DNA of 64,000 nt from Albirhodobacter sp042466415 (GCF_042466415.1 NZ_JAXHCH010000002.1:1240001-1304000); one strand, 5' to 3'; positions 9,598 through 18,090 are shown, numbered from the stretch's first letter. Notes: generated from the sequence alone by a model not told the origin. Program-made: numbers and translations.

Positions 9598-10242
9598 TCA
9601 GAAGGCCTCGTTGGTGATAACCTCGCCCTCAACCGACCGGAACATTTCCTTATGCTCCTCCCAATAGCCGCTCACGGTGAGCCGCACGGTGATCGGGCCT
9701 TCCTCGATATTCATGAAGTAAAACCCGTGATAGCCGCCGAAAGGCGCGGTGAACGAGCCGCTCTGCGCGTGGCCCTCGCCTTTGGCATAGGCCATCTCGA
9801 ACCCTTCGGGGTAGTTGGCGGCATCCTCGGAGGACGGGTGCCCGTGGAAATCATAATAAACGCCGTCCCCCTTGGGGTCGAGCACCTCCCATGAATACAC
9901 GAAGGTTGTATCGCTCGGCATGATGAACTTATGCTCGACCTCGCCCAGATCCTCGATGTCGATGTCGATTACCTCGCTGTGGAAGGGCGCATCTTCGAGA
10001 TGGATGAGGCCCTGCACGGATTGGTCTATCAACTCGGCGGCGGGGTCATAGTCGCCGATATTGAAATGCATCGTGCCCTCAAAGGACGTATCGCCTGAGG
10101 GCACGGTCTGCGCCATCGCCGTGAGGCCCAATGCTCCGCCCACTCCGGTGGGGTCGATCCCGTATTCGGCGGGCAGAACAGCGATCATCAAGATTGCGCT
10201 TGCGGTGGTGCCCGCCAAGGTCAGTTTCGTCTTTAGTTTCAT
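9598..10242 (-). CDS. transmembrane anchor protein (HupE-associated periplasmic protein)
   Basis: 214 residues with one N-terminal hydrophobic segment (about residues 8-26) followed by a conserved stretch AEYGIDPTGVGGALGL and a soluble, acidic, His-containing periplasmic domain (YYDFHGHPSS, then GYHGFYFMN). This matches proteins that databases call transmembrane anchor protein, often found beside HupE/UreJ genes; that association is from memory. Biochemical function is not known. The segment FVYSWEVLDPKGDGVYYDF and the sandwich-like pattern suggest a beta-rich fold that could bind a ligand or metal, which is inference only. It is the last gene of a five-gene minus-strand cluster, 13 bases after the HupE gene. 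Confidence 0.8.
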   Translation of the reverse strand: MKLKTKLTLAGTTASAILMIAVLPAEYGIDPTGVGGALGLTAMAQTVPSGDTSFEGTMHFNIGDYDPAAELIDQSVQGLIHLEDAPFHSEVIDIDIEDLGEVEHKFIMPSDTTFVYSWEVLDPKGDGVYYDFHGHPSSEDAANYPEGFEMAYAKGEGHAQSGSFTAPFGGYHGFYFMNIEEGPITVRLTVSGYWEEHKEMFRSVEGEVITNEAF

Positions 10243-10255
10243 GATTTTGTCTTCC

Positions 10256-10987
10256 TTATTCGATGAAATATCCGGTTGCCTGCATCCCGATCAACACCAG
10301 TCCGCAGGTAAAGATCGCCCAATTCGCCGCCCGAGAGATCGTCGCAAAGGGGCGGCACGCTCTCAGCCATTGAAGCCCCGCAAAGAGACCGAGCAGCGCG
10401 ATCGCCTGCCCCATCTCGACCCCGACATTAAACGCCAGCATATTGGCCACGAGCCCATCGCGCGACAGACCAAGATCTTGCAATTTCGACGCCAGACCAA
10501 AGCCGTGGATCAGGCCGAAGGCAAAGACGGCAAGCTTGGGATTGATGCCCCTCACATGGCCCAGATTTTCAAACGCCTTGTAACTCACCGACAGGCCAAT
10601 CACCGCGTCAATCAAGTAGGCATTCATCTGGATCTGCCCGAGAACCCCCGTAAGCAGTGTGATCGAATGACCAAGCGAGAAAAGGCTCGCAAAGAGCACC
10701 ACGTCGCGCAGCTTGCCGAGAAAGAAAATCACGCCAAGCAAATAGAGCAGATGATCAACCCCCGTCACCATATGCTTGGCGCCCAGATAGACGAAGGGGG
10801 CGAGCTTTTGCCCCTCGGCGCGGGCAAGAAAGCTCTGATCTCGCGCCGAAACACCGTGCGCCAGCGACGGCACTATTGTGAGAAGAAGGACGATCACCAC
10901 CGCCGCGAGCACGATCATTACGCGGCGCGGGCCGCCGCCCCGCAATCGGGACGGCAGAAGCGGCAGGAGGTTAAAGGTCTTCGACAT
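10256..10987 (-). CDS. HupE/UreJ family membrane protein
   Basis: 243 residues, about seven hydrophobic segments. The family motif with conserved His and Asp residues is present (KHMVTGVDHLLYLLGVIFFL), followed by SLGHSITLL and the second-half motif LIHGFGLA. HupE and UreJ are nickel permeases in hydrogenase and urease operons, and the HxxxxDH pattern is thought to form the metal path. Here there are no hydrogenase or urease genes nearby, so transport of nickel or another divalent metal is only a family-level guess. The gene overlaps the preceding DUF6644 gene by 17 bases, which implies tight co-translation. Confidence 0.85.
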   Translation of the reverse strand: MSKTFNLLPLLPSRLRGGGPRRVMIVLAAVVIVLLLTIVPSLAHGVSARDQSFLARAEGQKLAPFVYLGAKHMVTGVDHLLYLLGVIFFLGKLRDVVLFASLFSLGHSITLLTGVLGQIQMNAYLIDAVIGLSVSYKAFENLGHVRGINPKLAVFAFGLIHGFGLASKLQDLGLSRDGLVANMLAFNVGVEMGQAIALLGLFAGLQWLRACRPFATISRAANWAIFTCGLVLIGMQATGYFIE

Positions 10988-11468
10988 ACGGGATGAAGCG
11001 ACCGAGGATGATGACGCACGTCCAAAGCGTCAGCGACAGCCACGCAACCACATGCGCATCTTTCGTCAGATCGCGCGAGGCAACGCCCTGATCCATCTGC
11101 GGTTTGACCCGACGCACGAAATAGGCCGTGTTCAGCCCCGCAATCCCGATCAATACCATCTTCGACCAGAAGGCGATATTGACAAGGTAGCGGTCGGAAT
11201 CCCCGATCACAAACAACACGCCTGATGTCAGATTGATCGCAAACCCGATCAGCGCAAAGCGCACGAAGCGGTCAACACTGGTGATCGGCACTGCGGGCGC
11301 AAAGCCGACAACCCGCAGATCGACGATAACAAGAGAGCCGAACAACAGGCACAGACCGATAAAATGGGCCATCTCCAAGATCGGAAAGAGATAGGCATTG
11401 CCCATCACAAAGCCGCTCAGCGCAGTCGAATTGAGGGTGGTGATAACCCAAGCAAGAAGCGTATCCAT
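10971..11468 (-). CDS. DUF6644-like integral membrane protein (copy 2)
   Basis: 165 residues, four predicted membrane helices (around residues 20-50, 60-80, 90-115 and 140-160). It has the same architecture as the next upstream gene: FPILEMAHFIGLCLLFGSLVIVD then DLRVVGFAPAVPITSV, a WSKMVLIGIAGLN helix, and a closing helix with ILGRFIPY. The conserved His in the first core helix and the FAPAVPITS / YAPAVPVTS loop are shared, so the two genes are tandem paralogues. The ATG at 11468 follows GAGGGGATAGGTT. Function unknown; membership of the DUF6644 group is from memory of similar sequences. Confidence 0.75.
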   Translation of the reverse strand: MDTLLAWVITTLNSTALSGFVMGNAYLFPILEMAHFIGLCLLFGSLVIVDLRVVGFAPAVPITSVDRFVRFALIGFAINLTSGVLFVIGDSDRYLVNIAFWSKMVLIGIAGLNTAYFVRRVKPQMDQGVASRDLTKDAHVVAWLSLTLWTCVIILGRFIPYVEDL

Positions 11469-11480
11469 CAACCTATCCCC

Positions 11481-11939
11481 TCAAGACCAATAGCCGATCA
11501 GGCGACCGAAAATGATCGCGATGATCCAAGTCGACATCGCGACCGCGGCAAGCAAACGGTGCAGGGGCGAGACGTCATCCGTGCGCCGCACGCAGATCGC
11601 AACAAGCCGCCACGTGAGCGCCAAGCCGATAAACACCAAAACGATCTTGATCCGGAACGCCCAGTTGAAAAACAGCTCCGACGCGTTCCCCGCGAAAAGT
11701 GCGCTGCCCGACAACAGGTTCAACACGAACCCGCCCACCGCCACCCGCCAGTAAGGCGCCATGGAGGTCACCGGAACCGCAGGCGCATAGCCCAGAACGC
11801 GGGCGGTCAGCATCAAGGCCACCCCCACCAATGTCGCCATCCCGACAGCGTGCAGCGACAAGATAATCGGGTAGCCCCACTGTGTGCTAGAGACGACCAT
11901 CCCGATGAAGGAATCTTCGAGCCAAAATAAAATATCCAT
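11481..11939 (-). CDS. DUF6644-like integral membrane protein (copy 1)
   Basis: 152 residues, four predicted membrane helices. It aligns by eye with the following gene: IILSLHAVGMATLVGVALMLTAR, then LGYAPAVPVTSMAPY, a KIVLVFIGLAL helix and a C-terminal IIFGRLIGYW. A conserved His lies in the second helix. Two related four-helix proteins side by side could form a heterodimer, which is inference. The stop is 12 bases from the start of copy 2. No function is known; heme-binding small membrane cytochromes have a similar size, but no conserved pair of axial His residues is obvious here. Confidence 0.75.
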   Translation of the reverse strand: MDILFWLEDSFIGMVVSSTQWGYPIILSLHAVGMATLVGVALMLTARVLGYAPAVPVTSMAPYWRVAVGGFVLNLLSGSALFAGNASELFFNWAFRIKIVLVFIGLALTWRLVAICVRRTDDVSPLHRLLAAVAMSTWIIAIIFGRLIGYWS

Positions 11940-11999
11940 GCGATAGACCCTCGCTTATGGCGCATGATCATGGGGGCCGCCGGGGCGACCCCCACCCGA

Positions 12000-13118
12000 T
12001 CAGTTTGCGCGTTCTTCGGTCAAATCATCGCAGGCATAGTCTTCAAAGGCGTCTGCCGTCAGAGTCACAGCATCCTCGCCAGAGATGGCCTTTTCGAGGT
12101 TCACCGGATCAGAGATCGTGTAAGCACGGTTCAGTACGGTGCCATCATCGTTGAGGGTGAAACGCTCGATCACAACCATCTCGGCGCTATTTTTGACGGG
12201 GCTTGGCGGGCCACCGCGAGCACCTTCGGGACGATCGGCACCCTCAGGACGATCGGCACCCTCAGGGCGCGCGGGGCGTTCGCCCTCGCTCATCGGGGCG
12301 TTGATCCAACCTTCGTCAAATCCGGTCGTCGTGACAACAAGCGTGTCACCATCCCATTCCCCCGTCGAGAAGCCAGCGCGGCTTGGCACGTAATCCGATG
12401 GCATCTCTGTGCCGTCGAGATAGATTGTCCGCTCGAGATCCATAAAGCCGTAGCTGATCTCGATCTTGTCATCGCTTTGGGAGATCTTGTTGACCATCTG
12501 GTCGAACCACCAATCAAGCACGATATTCGTGGGCTCGCATTGGTAGCGCGGATTTTCGTCCGCAGTTGCGCCCTCAACCGCCGCAGCACCCGCCGCCGTC
12601 AGGATAACTTCCGATTGGCCGCCGCCCCCGGGAGGCGCATTTTCCTCACGGACCATCGCCCAGTTGCCATCGATATTGGGCGTGCCATTGTCACGTTCGG
12701 TCTGGCGTTCCTCGGCCTCGATCATGCCAGAATTGTCAAACGTGCTATAGCGTGTCGCGACGACGCCGTTTTCAAAGGTGACTTCGCTCATATAACAGGT
12801 GGTCGGATCTGTGCGGTCCGGTGAGCCTTTGATGGAAATTTTCGAACCGATCTCGAACATCTCCGCTGTCCAGCCATTTCGTTTGAGCAAAGACCCTGAT
12901 TGCAACTCGCAGCGCAGGTTGACCGACTCGCCGTCTTCGTTGACGGAATCAAAATAGACATAGGCATGCGGGTTCACGAGGCGCACACGGGTGATCTCCC
13001 CCGAGAGTTCAACGGTTCTGCTGGTGTCAAATTGCCCGCTGCTGCCATGATGGGCGAAGACTGGGAGCGGCGCTGCCATCAGAGCTGCGATGAGCCCGAT
13101 ACTGCGGAGATTTGTCAT
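12000..13118 (-). CDS. DUF6152-like secreted protein with a proline/acidic repeat
   Basis: 372-residue exported protein: signal peptide (residues 1-22, cleavage after VFA) exposing an N-terminal HHGSSGQFD, the hallmark of DUF6152 proteins. An N-terminal beta-rich domain (about 23-125, ELSGEITRVRLVNPHAYVYF) is followed by a C-terminal region with YQCEPTNIV and GEWDGDTLVV. A low-complexity insert of three RPEGADRPEGA-type units lies near residues 290-310. The free N-terminal His-His after processing could bind copper or another metal; this is speculation from chemistry, not a known property. It is the first gene of the five-gene cluster, with Shine-Dalgarno AAGGA before its ATG. Confidence 0.78.
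   Translation of the reverse strand: MTNLRSIGLIAALMAAPLPVFAHHGSSGQFDTSRTVELSGEITRVRLVNPHAYVYFDSVNEDGESVNLRCELQSGSLLKRNGWTAEMFEIGSKISIKGSPDRTDPTTCYMSEVTFENGVVATRYSTFDNSGMIEAEERQTERDNGTPNIDGNWAMVREENAPPGGGGQSEVILTAAGAAAVEGATADENPRYQCEPTNIVLDWWFDQMVNKISQSDDKIEISYGFMDLERTIYLDGTEMPSDYVPSRAGFSTGEWDGDTLVVTTTGFDEGWINAPMSEGERPARPEGADRPEGADRPEGARGGPPSPVKNSAEMVVIERFTLNDDGTVLNRAYTISDPVNLEKAISGEDAVTLTADAFEDYACDDLTEERAN
12226..12272. repeat. short in-frame tandem repeat inside the DUF6152-like gene
   Basis: About three copies of a 15-base unit resembling ACGATCGGCACCCTC. In the minus-strand reading frame it encodes RPEGAD repeats. It keeps the frame, so copy number could vary without breaking the gene. 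Confidence 0.7.
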
Positions 13119-13288
13119 TTGCGGTGTCCTTCTTGATCGTCACAACCGGCTTCATGCGCAGCCTTTTGATCATTTTACGGGCGCGGATCGGGTTTCCGTC
13201 GAAATCGATCCGCGCAGAAAGACCTTTGCTGGCATGTGGGGTGCGAAGCACTGGGGCAACCATAATGAAAGCGGCCGCGCCCACACGG

Positions 13289-13317
13289 CGCGGCGCGCGT
13301 GACAAAGGCGCGCCGCG
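13289..13317. terminator. GC-rich hairpin after the MFS gene
   Basis: Perfect 10-bp inverted repeat CGCGGCGCGC / GCGCGCCGCG with a nine-base loop, just downstream of the MFS gene ending at 13323 on the minus strand. No T-tract follows, so it may slow rather than stop RNA polymerase. Confidence 0.45.
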
Positions 13318-13322
13318 TCGCC

Positions 13323-14540
13323 TCAGGTCGCGCGGGCGGTTGCGCGCGCAGCTAGGCTCTGGCGGATGAGGTGATGGACCAATCCCGCCACCGCAAGCCC
13401 CAGCCCGAACAGGACCATTGCGTGCCAGCCGCCCAAACTCATCATGTGCACCCCCAGCGCAGATCCAAGCGCCGCCGCGAGATAATAGCTCAGCATATAA
13501 ACCGCATTCATCCGGCTTTGCGCCTCGGGATCGATGCTGAATACGCGCACCTGATTGGGAATTTGCGCGCCGAACACCCCCAGATCCAACAACACGACCC
13601 CCACGATCAGCCCGATGAGGCTATCGCCCCAAATCGCCAGAACGAGGAAGGCCGACACCGTCACGCCAAGTGCCAGCGCAATGATCCGGCCCGCGCCGTG
13701 ACGATCCACCAGACGCCCCGCGACCTTCGCACCCAAGATCCCCGACAGGCCGACCAGCCCGAACAGCCCCGCCTGCTGCACCGTATAATTAAATGGCGAG
13801 GAGGTGACATGTAGCGCCAGCGTGGCCCAAAGCGCATTAAACGCCGCGAACCATAACGCCCCCGTCAACGCGCTTTCACGCAACAACGCATGTTTCCGGA
13901 TCAACCCCAACAGCGACAGGATCAGCGCGGGATAAGGCAGCGAAACCTTGGGCTTGTTGTCAGGCAAATTGGCGCGCAGCAATAATCCGATCGCCGCCGC
14001 CATGCCCGCCGCCATCAAGAACACGGCCCGCCAACCAAACGCCTGCGCAACCGTTCCGCTGATCGTGCGCGAGAGCAAAATGCCAACCGTCAGCCCCGTC
14101 ATCAACACCCCCATCGTCGCCCCTTTCAGAGCCGGCGCCGAAAGGGACGCGCCAATCGGCAGGAGTTGCTGCGTGATATTCGCCCCCATCCCCACCACGA
14201 TGAAAGCCGCGATCAACACGGTAAAATTCGGGGCCACAAACACCGCCAGCAAAGCGAGGGTGAGCAACACCGACAACATCCCGATGAGCTGACGCCGGTT
14301 CATCACATCGCCCAATGGCGAAATCAGCAAAATCGCCGCAGCATATCCCAGTTGCGTGGCGGATGGGATCAGACCCACTGCCCCCTCATCCAGCCCGAAT
14401 TCGGCGCGAATTTCGGGCAGAAGCGGCTGGTTGTAATAAAGATTTGCCGCCGTCGCGGCGATGGCAACCGCCATGAGCAGCAAAAGCGGTTTTGGCAAGG
14501 CGGGTGGGACGGGGGTGTGGGGCATGGGCGACACGCTCAT
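13323..14540 (-). CDS. MFS transporter (efflux-type, YgaY/YnfM-like)
   Basis: 405 residues with twelve predicted membrane helices. The start NLYYNQPLLPEIRAEFGL is characteristic of a family of proteobacterial drug/metabolite exporters. Motif A between helices 2 and 3 reads SPLGDVMNRRQLIG, and the corresponding loop in the second half is AGRLVDRHGAGRII. The start overlaps the stop of the upstream CMD gene by four bases, so they form one transcription unit controlled, probably, by the divergent LysR gene at 15214. A role in exporting or detoxifying the compound handled by the CMD protein is plausible, but the substrate is unknown. Confidence 0.88.
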   Translation of the reverse strand: MSVSPMPHTPVPPALPKPLLLLMAVAIAATAANLYYNQPLLPEIRAEFGLDEGAVGLIPSATQLGYAAAILLISPLGDVMNRRQLIGMLSVLLTLALLAVFVAPNFTVLIAAFIVVGMGANITQQLLPIGASLSAPALKGATMGVLMTGLTVGILLSRTISGTVAQAFGWRAVFLMAAGMAAAIGLLLRANLPDNKPKVSLPYPALILSLLGLIRKHALLRESALTGALWFAAFNALWATLALHVTSSPFNYTVQQAGLFGLVGLSGILGAKVAGRLVDRHGAGRIIALALGVTVSAFLVLAIWGDSLIGLIVGVVLLDLGVFGAQIPNQVRVFSIDPEAQSRMNAVYMLSYYLAAALGSALGVHMMSLGGWHAMVLFGLGLAVAGLVHHLIRQSLAARATARAT

Positions 14541-15091
14541 ACGGCTTGGGCGGCATAGGCCGGATCGATGGTGATATCCGCCAGATGATCAAGATAATTC
14601 GTAAGCGTTTTCATCGCCATAGCGCTTAGAAGGTCAATCAGCTGCGTTTGGCTATAGCCTGCGTTAAAGAACGCATCGCGGGCGGGCGCGGCCAGATATC
14701 CCTTGCGGCGCACCAACTCGCGCACAGTCGTGATCAATGCCTCCAGCCGCGCATCCTCCAACGGCTCGGCGCTGCGGATCGTGTCAATGCGGTCCTTGGT
14801 TTGCTTCAACCCGCCGGTTAACGCGGTGGAATGCGCCGCGGTGCAATAGTCGCATCCGTTCTCAAGGCTGATCGTCAGGAAGATTATCTGTTGCTCCAAC
14901 GGGGTGAAACCGGCTTTGGCGAAGTTGCCCCCGAGCGCGAGATAGCTTTGCAATGTGACAGGCGCATTGGCCATCGTGCCGATAATATTCGGAATTTTGC
15001 CGAATTTGGCATAAACAGCCTCCAGCAGTGGCGCCACCTCTTGCGAGGCGGTTTCCAGCGTTTGAACGGGCAAATCGAGTTTCTGGGTCAT
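14537..15091 (-). CDS. carboxymuconolactone decarboxylase / AhpD-like family protein
   Basis: 184 residues, all-helical CMD fold. The active-site segment is ENGCDYCTAAHS with Cys80, Cys83 and His87, the CxxC...H arrangement of AhpD-type alkylhydroperoxidases rather than the decarboxylase proper, so a peroxide or quinone-linked redox role is likely. I chose the ATG at 15091, preceded by AGGAG six bases away; the frame stays open upstream to 15208 but would run across the LysR operator. First gene of a CMD-MFS pair, divergent from the LysR regulator. Confidence 0.88.
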   Translation of the reverse strand: MTQKLDLPVQTLETASQEVAPLLEAVYAKFGKIPNIIGTMANAPVTLQSYLALGGNFAKAGFTPLEQQIIFLTISLENGCDYCTAAHSTALTGGLKQTKDRIDTIRSAEPLEDARLEALITTVRELVRRKGYLAAPARDAFFNAGYSQTQLIDLLSAMAMKTLTNYLDHLADITIDPAYAAQAV

Positions 15092-15188
15092 GGGGGCTCC
15101 TGTAAGCGGCGCGGGGTTAAGGGGCGGGGTTGAGGGGCGGGGATACCGCCGCGCGATTGAAAAATGAAATATTATAAATTGATTCCAG

Positions 15189-15207
15189 TGATAGCGAACT
15201 GCTATCA
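15189..15207. promoter_or_regulatory. LysR-type operator between CMD and lysR genes
   Basis: Perfect inverted repeat TGATAGC-GAACT-GCTATCA (7-bp arms), containing T-N11-A (T15192, A15204). It ends six bases before the LysR start codon at 15214, so binding would also repress the regulator gene itself. The half-sites ATAGC/GCTAT are identical to those at 7122-7136. Confidence 0.7.
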
Positions 15208-15213
15208 ATCGGC

Positions 15214-16131
15214 ATGGAAATTCGCGTCTTAAAAACCTTTGTCGCGGTTGCGCAGCTCAAAGGGTTCTCCGCCGCCGCGCGCGCGTTGAATACTGTCCAG
15301 CCCGCAATCAGCCGCCAGATTGCCGATTTGGAGAGCGAACTGGGCGTCGCTCTGTTCTGGCGATCAACGCGCGACGTGCGCATCACCGCCGCGGGCGAAA
15401 CCTTGTTGCGAGAGGCGATCGACATTCTCGCCCTCGAGGCGCGCGCGCGCGATCTCGTGCGGCGCGTGGGCCACGGCCAATCCGGCCGCTTGCGGATCGG
15501 CTTTATCAGCTCTGCCGCGCAGGCGTTCTTGCCGCGTTTGATCCGCAGCTTTCGCGCGCAATTCCCCGATGTTGCGGTCTCGCTCTCGGAGATGACGGCG
15601 CAAGAACAGATCGAGGCCCTGAACGCGGGGCAGCTCGATGTCTCGCTCTCGCGGCCGATCACGCGCCCCTTGGCCAATCTCCCCGATATCGACAGTGTTG
15701 CACTCTATACCGATCGCCTCATGGCGTTCATGCCAAGCGGTCACGCGCTGGCGCAGGCGCAAAGTATCGCGCTGGACGCCCTCGCCGCCGAACCTTTCGT
15801 ATTCTTCGAACGTGGCGGCGCGCCGGATTTATTCGATCACATTATCAGCACCTGCCGCAGTGCGGGGTTTTCCCCCACGATCGCCGCGCAACCCAACTCA
15901 ATGCAGGCCGTCTTGACGGGCGTCGGATCGGGGTTGGGCGTGTCGCTCGCGCCGGGTTGTATTCGCGCCCTCAATATGACGGGCTGCGTATGTCGCCCCC
16001 TCGCGGTCGACGCGGGCCCAATTCCGTTCGAACTTCACACGCGTGCCGATCACCCCGAACCGCCAACGGTTGCGTTCAAAGCATTGGTGATGGCCGCGCG
16101 CGACGATATCCGCGCGCAGATGGCGCTTTAG
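15214..16131 (+). CDS. LysR-family transcriptional regulator
   Basis: 305 residues. The N-terminal winged helix-turn-helix (about 1-60, FSAAARALNTVQPAISRQIADLE) is followed by a standard periplasmic-binding-protein-like effector domain (RLRIGFISSAAQAFLPRLI). It resembles the branch that controls catabolic or efflux genes for aromatic acids, but no effector can be named. It diverges from the CMD-MFS operon, and a perfect LysR-type palindrome sits in the shared promoter, so those two genes are its likely targets. The ATG is fixed by the lack of any upstream in-frame start after the operator. Confidence 0.92.
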   Translation: MEIRVLKTFVAVAQLKGFSAAARALNTVQPAISRQIADLESELGVALFWRSTRDVRITAAGETLLREAIDILALEARARDLVRRVGHGQSGRLRIGFISSAAQAFLPRLIRSFRAQFPDVAVSLSEMTAQEQIEALNAGQLDVSLSRPITRPLANLPDIDSVALYTDRLMAFMPSGHALAQAQSIALDALAAEPFVFFERGGAPDLFDHIISTCRSAGFSPTIAAQPNSMQAVLTGVGSGLGVSLAPGCIRALNMTGCVCRPLAVDAGPIPFELHTRADHPEPPTVAFKALVMAARDDIRAQMAL

Positions 16132-16144
16132 CCCCCGCGCGAAA

Positions 16145-16723
16145 CTACGGGTAGAAGATCCCGTCAACGATGCCTCTGACCAAATCGTCATCGACCGGAT
16201 CGCCCGTCAACAGCGCATACCAAAACGCCCCGTGAACGAAACGCGACAGCATTTCAGGATCGCGGTTTGGGTCAAGTTCGCCGCGGTGCTGCGCATCACG
16301 CAGAAGATCCGTCACCATCACCTCGCGCGGCTTGACGAAACGCGCCTTGAACACGTCTCGGAATGCGAGATCCTCCTGCGCAGACGCGATCAAGGCCCGG
16401 ATCGGGCCGCCATTCGCCGTCAAATGCGAAAAAACGCGCCTCAAAAAGATCGCAAGCTGTTCGCGGCAGGTTTTGTCAGGGTCGTGCACCGGCGCCGCCG
16501 CTTGCTCGCCTGCGGTCTCAAATAGCGCGTCGAGGACAAGATCCGCCTTTGTGTTCCAGCGGTTATACAGCGTCTGGCGCGCAACATTCGCCTCGGCAGC
16601 AATCGCGGCAATGCTCACATTGCCGTAGCCATGCTCATTGATCAGCTTCAGCGTCGCCGCCCTGATCGCGCTGGCCGCCTCCGCATCACGCGGCCGTCCG
16701 CTTGCCTGTTTGACCTCAGTCAT
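16145..16723 (-). CDS. TetR/AcrR-family transcriptional regulator
   Basis: 192 residues. The N-terminal HTH (about 15-62) carries the canonical VSIAAIAAEANVARQTLYNRWNTKADLV recognition region, and the C-terminal helical domain (from about 80) would bind a ligand. It is divergent from a Bcr/CflA-type drug exporter gene, the classic arrangement for a repressor of an efflux pump released by the pump's substrate. Two short inverted repeats lie in the 131-base intergenic region. Its stop is only 13 bases from the convergent end of the preceding LysR gene. Confidence 0.92.
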   Translation of the reverse strand: MTEVKQASGRPRDAEAASAIRAATLKLINEHGYGNVSIAAIAAEANVARQTLYNRWNTKADLVLDALFETAGEQAAAPVHDPDKTCREQLAIFLRRVFSHLTANGGPIRALIASAQEDLAFRDVFKARFVKPREVMVTDLLRDAQHRGELDPNRDPEMLSRFVHGAFWYALLTGDPVDDDLVRGIVDGIFYP

Positions 16724-16766
16724 AAGTGCCTCCTAACGGGCCTGTGCCCCCTCATCTCTCATTTTT

Positions 16767-16804
16767 AGACTCAAGTCCATTTACAATATAAAGACTGCGG
16801 TCTA
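16767..16804. promoter_or_regulatory. candidate TetR operator pair
   Basis: Two similar small palindromes about one and a half turns apart: AGACTCAAGTCC (GACT-CA-AGTC) and AGACTGCGGTCT (AGAC-TGCG-GTCT), with the AT-rich stretch TTTACAATATAA between them. They sit between the divergent TetR and efflux genes. The assignment rests on position and symmetry only. Confidence 0.5.
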
Positions 16805-16854
16805 CTAAGTCACCTTGAAGTTCTTCCCTCCCCCTCTCTCGAAGGTTCCTCCCA

Positions 16855-18090
16855 ATGACCTCCTCCCCTCCCAGCGCCCGAAAAGCGGCGCAGATTACTG
16901 CCGTTCTCGGCCTGCTGTCCATCTTTCCGCCGCTCGCAACAGATATGTATCTCGCCGCACTCGGCGATATCGCAGATGCGATGCACACCACCCATGCAGG
17001 GGCAGAACTGTCCCTGTCGATCTTCTTCCTTGGCCTATGCGTGGGTCAGCTCGTAATGGGCCCAATGATCGACGGTTTTGGCCGCAAGCGCCCCTTGCTG
17101 ATCGCAACCGCCGTGTTCGTCGGCACATCTATCGCCCTCACAATGGTCGATAATATTTATATTTTCAACGGCTTGCGCTTCGTGCAAGCGCTTGGCGCAT
17201 GTGGTGGTATGGTTGTCGGGCGGGCCGTGGTGAATGACCTGTACGAGGGCAAAAGCGCGGCGAAAGCGATGACGCTTTTGGTCACACTTTTGACCATCGG
17301 GCCGATTGTCTCCCCCACACTGGGCAGCCTCATGCTCGGCGGGTTTGGCTGGCAGTCGATTTTCATGGTGATGGGACTGATTGGCGCCCTCGCCCTCGTG
17401 TTGTCCATGCTTTTGGTGCCCGAAACGCTCCCCGCGGCACACCGCGTTGCAACCCCGTTCGCAACCGGCGCGACATCGGCCGCGGCACTGATAAGACACC
17501 GCGACTTTATGTTGCCTGCGATCATCACAGGCTGTGTGCAAGGCGGGCTGTTCGCGTTTATCACAGGATCCTCGGGTGTGTTTCAGGGCGTCTTCGGCCT
17601 CGGCTCGGTCGCTTACGGGCTGCTGTTTGCGGGCATCGCCACCGCCCTTCTCGTCTCGGGAAAAATCAACACATGGCTCCTGAATCAGTATTCCCCCGCC
17701 CGTATCTTGAAAGACGGCCTGCCGATTTATGTCGCAGTCACATCAATTCTTGTGGCGGTCTGCGCGATGCAAACGCTTTGGCTGATTGTTGTACCCTTGT
17801 GGCTCGCGATTGGCGCGGTCGGGGTGCTGAGCGCCAATTCGATGCATATCGCTATGGCGTCGCTGCGCGGCGTGAAAAATATCGGATCGGGCATCGGATC
17901 AGCGCTGCTCGGCGCGGTTCAATTCGGATTGGCATTTGGCGTCTCAAGCCTCGTTGCGATGGGCGGCACGGGATCGCCCTTGCCGATGGCATTGGGCCTT
18001 TTGGGGCCGGCTTTGATCGGTTTCGGCCTGTCTCTGCGCCTCGCGCAACCGGCACCAGCCGACGGCATGGGTGTTAACATCGGCGCGTAA
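16855..18090 (+). CDS. Bcr/CflA-type multidrug efflux MFS transporter
   Basis: 411 residues, twelve predicted membrane helices. The first helix ends in PPLATDMYLAAL, the Bcr/CflA signature with its acidic residue in the membrane, and motif A reads GPMIDGFGRKRPLL. Motif C of drug/proton antiporters is represented by the Gly/Pro-rich TIGPIVSPTLGSLM helix. Members export bicyclomycin, chloramphenicol or similar compounds, but the specific drug cannot be predicted. Expression is probably controlled by the divergent TetR gene. A perfect 16-bp stem-loop follows the gene. Confidence 0.9.
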   Translation: MTSSPPSARKAAQITAVLGLLSIFPPLATDMYLAALGDIADAMHTTHAGAELSLSIFFLGLCVGQLVMGPMIDGFGRKRPLLIATAVFVGTSIALTMVDNIYIFNGLRFVQALGACGGMVVGRAVVNDLYEGKSAAKAMTLLVTLLTIGPIVSPTLGSLMLGGFGWQSIFMVMGLIGALALVLSMLLVPETLPAAHRVATPFATGATSAAALIRHRDFMLPAIITGCVQGGLFAFITGSSGVFQGVFGLGSVAYGLLFAGIATALLVSGKINTWLLNQYSPARILKDGLPIYVAVTSILVAVCAMQTLWLIVVPLWLAIGAVGVLSANSMHIAMASLRGVKNIGSGIGSALLGAVQFGLAFGVSSLVAMGGTGSPLPMALGLLGPALIGFGLSLRLAQPAPADGMGVNIGA

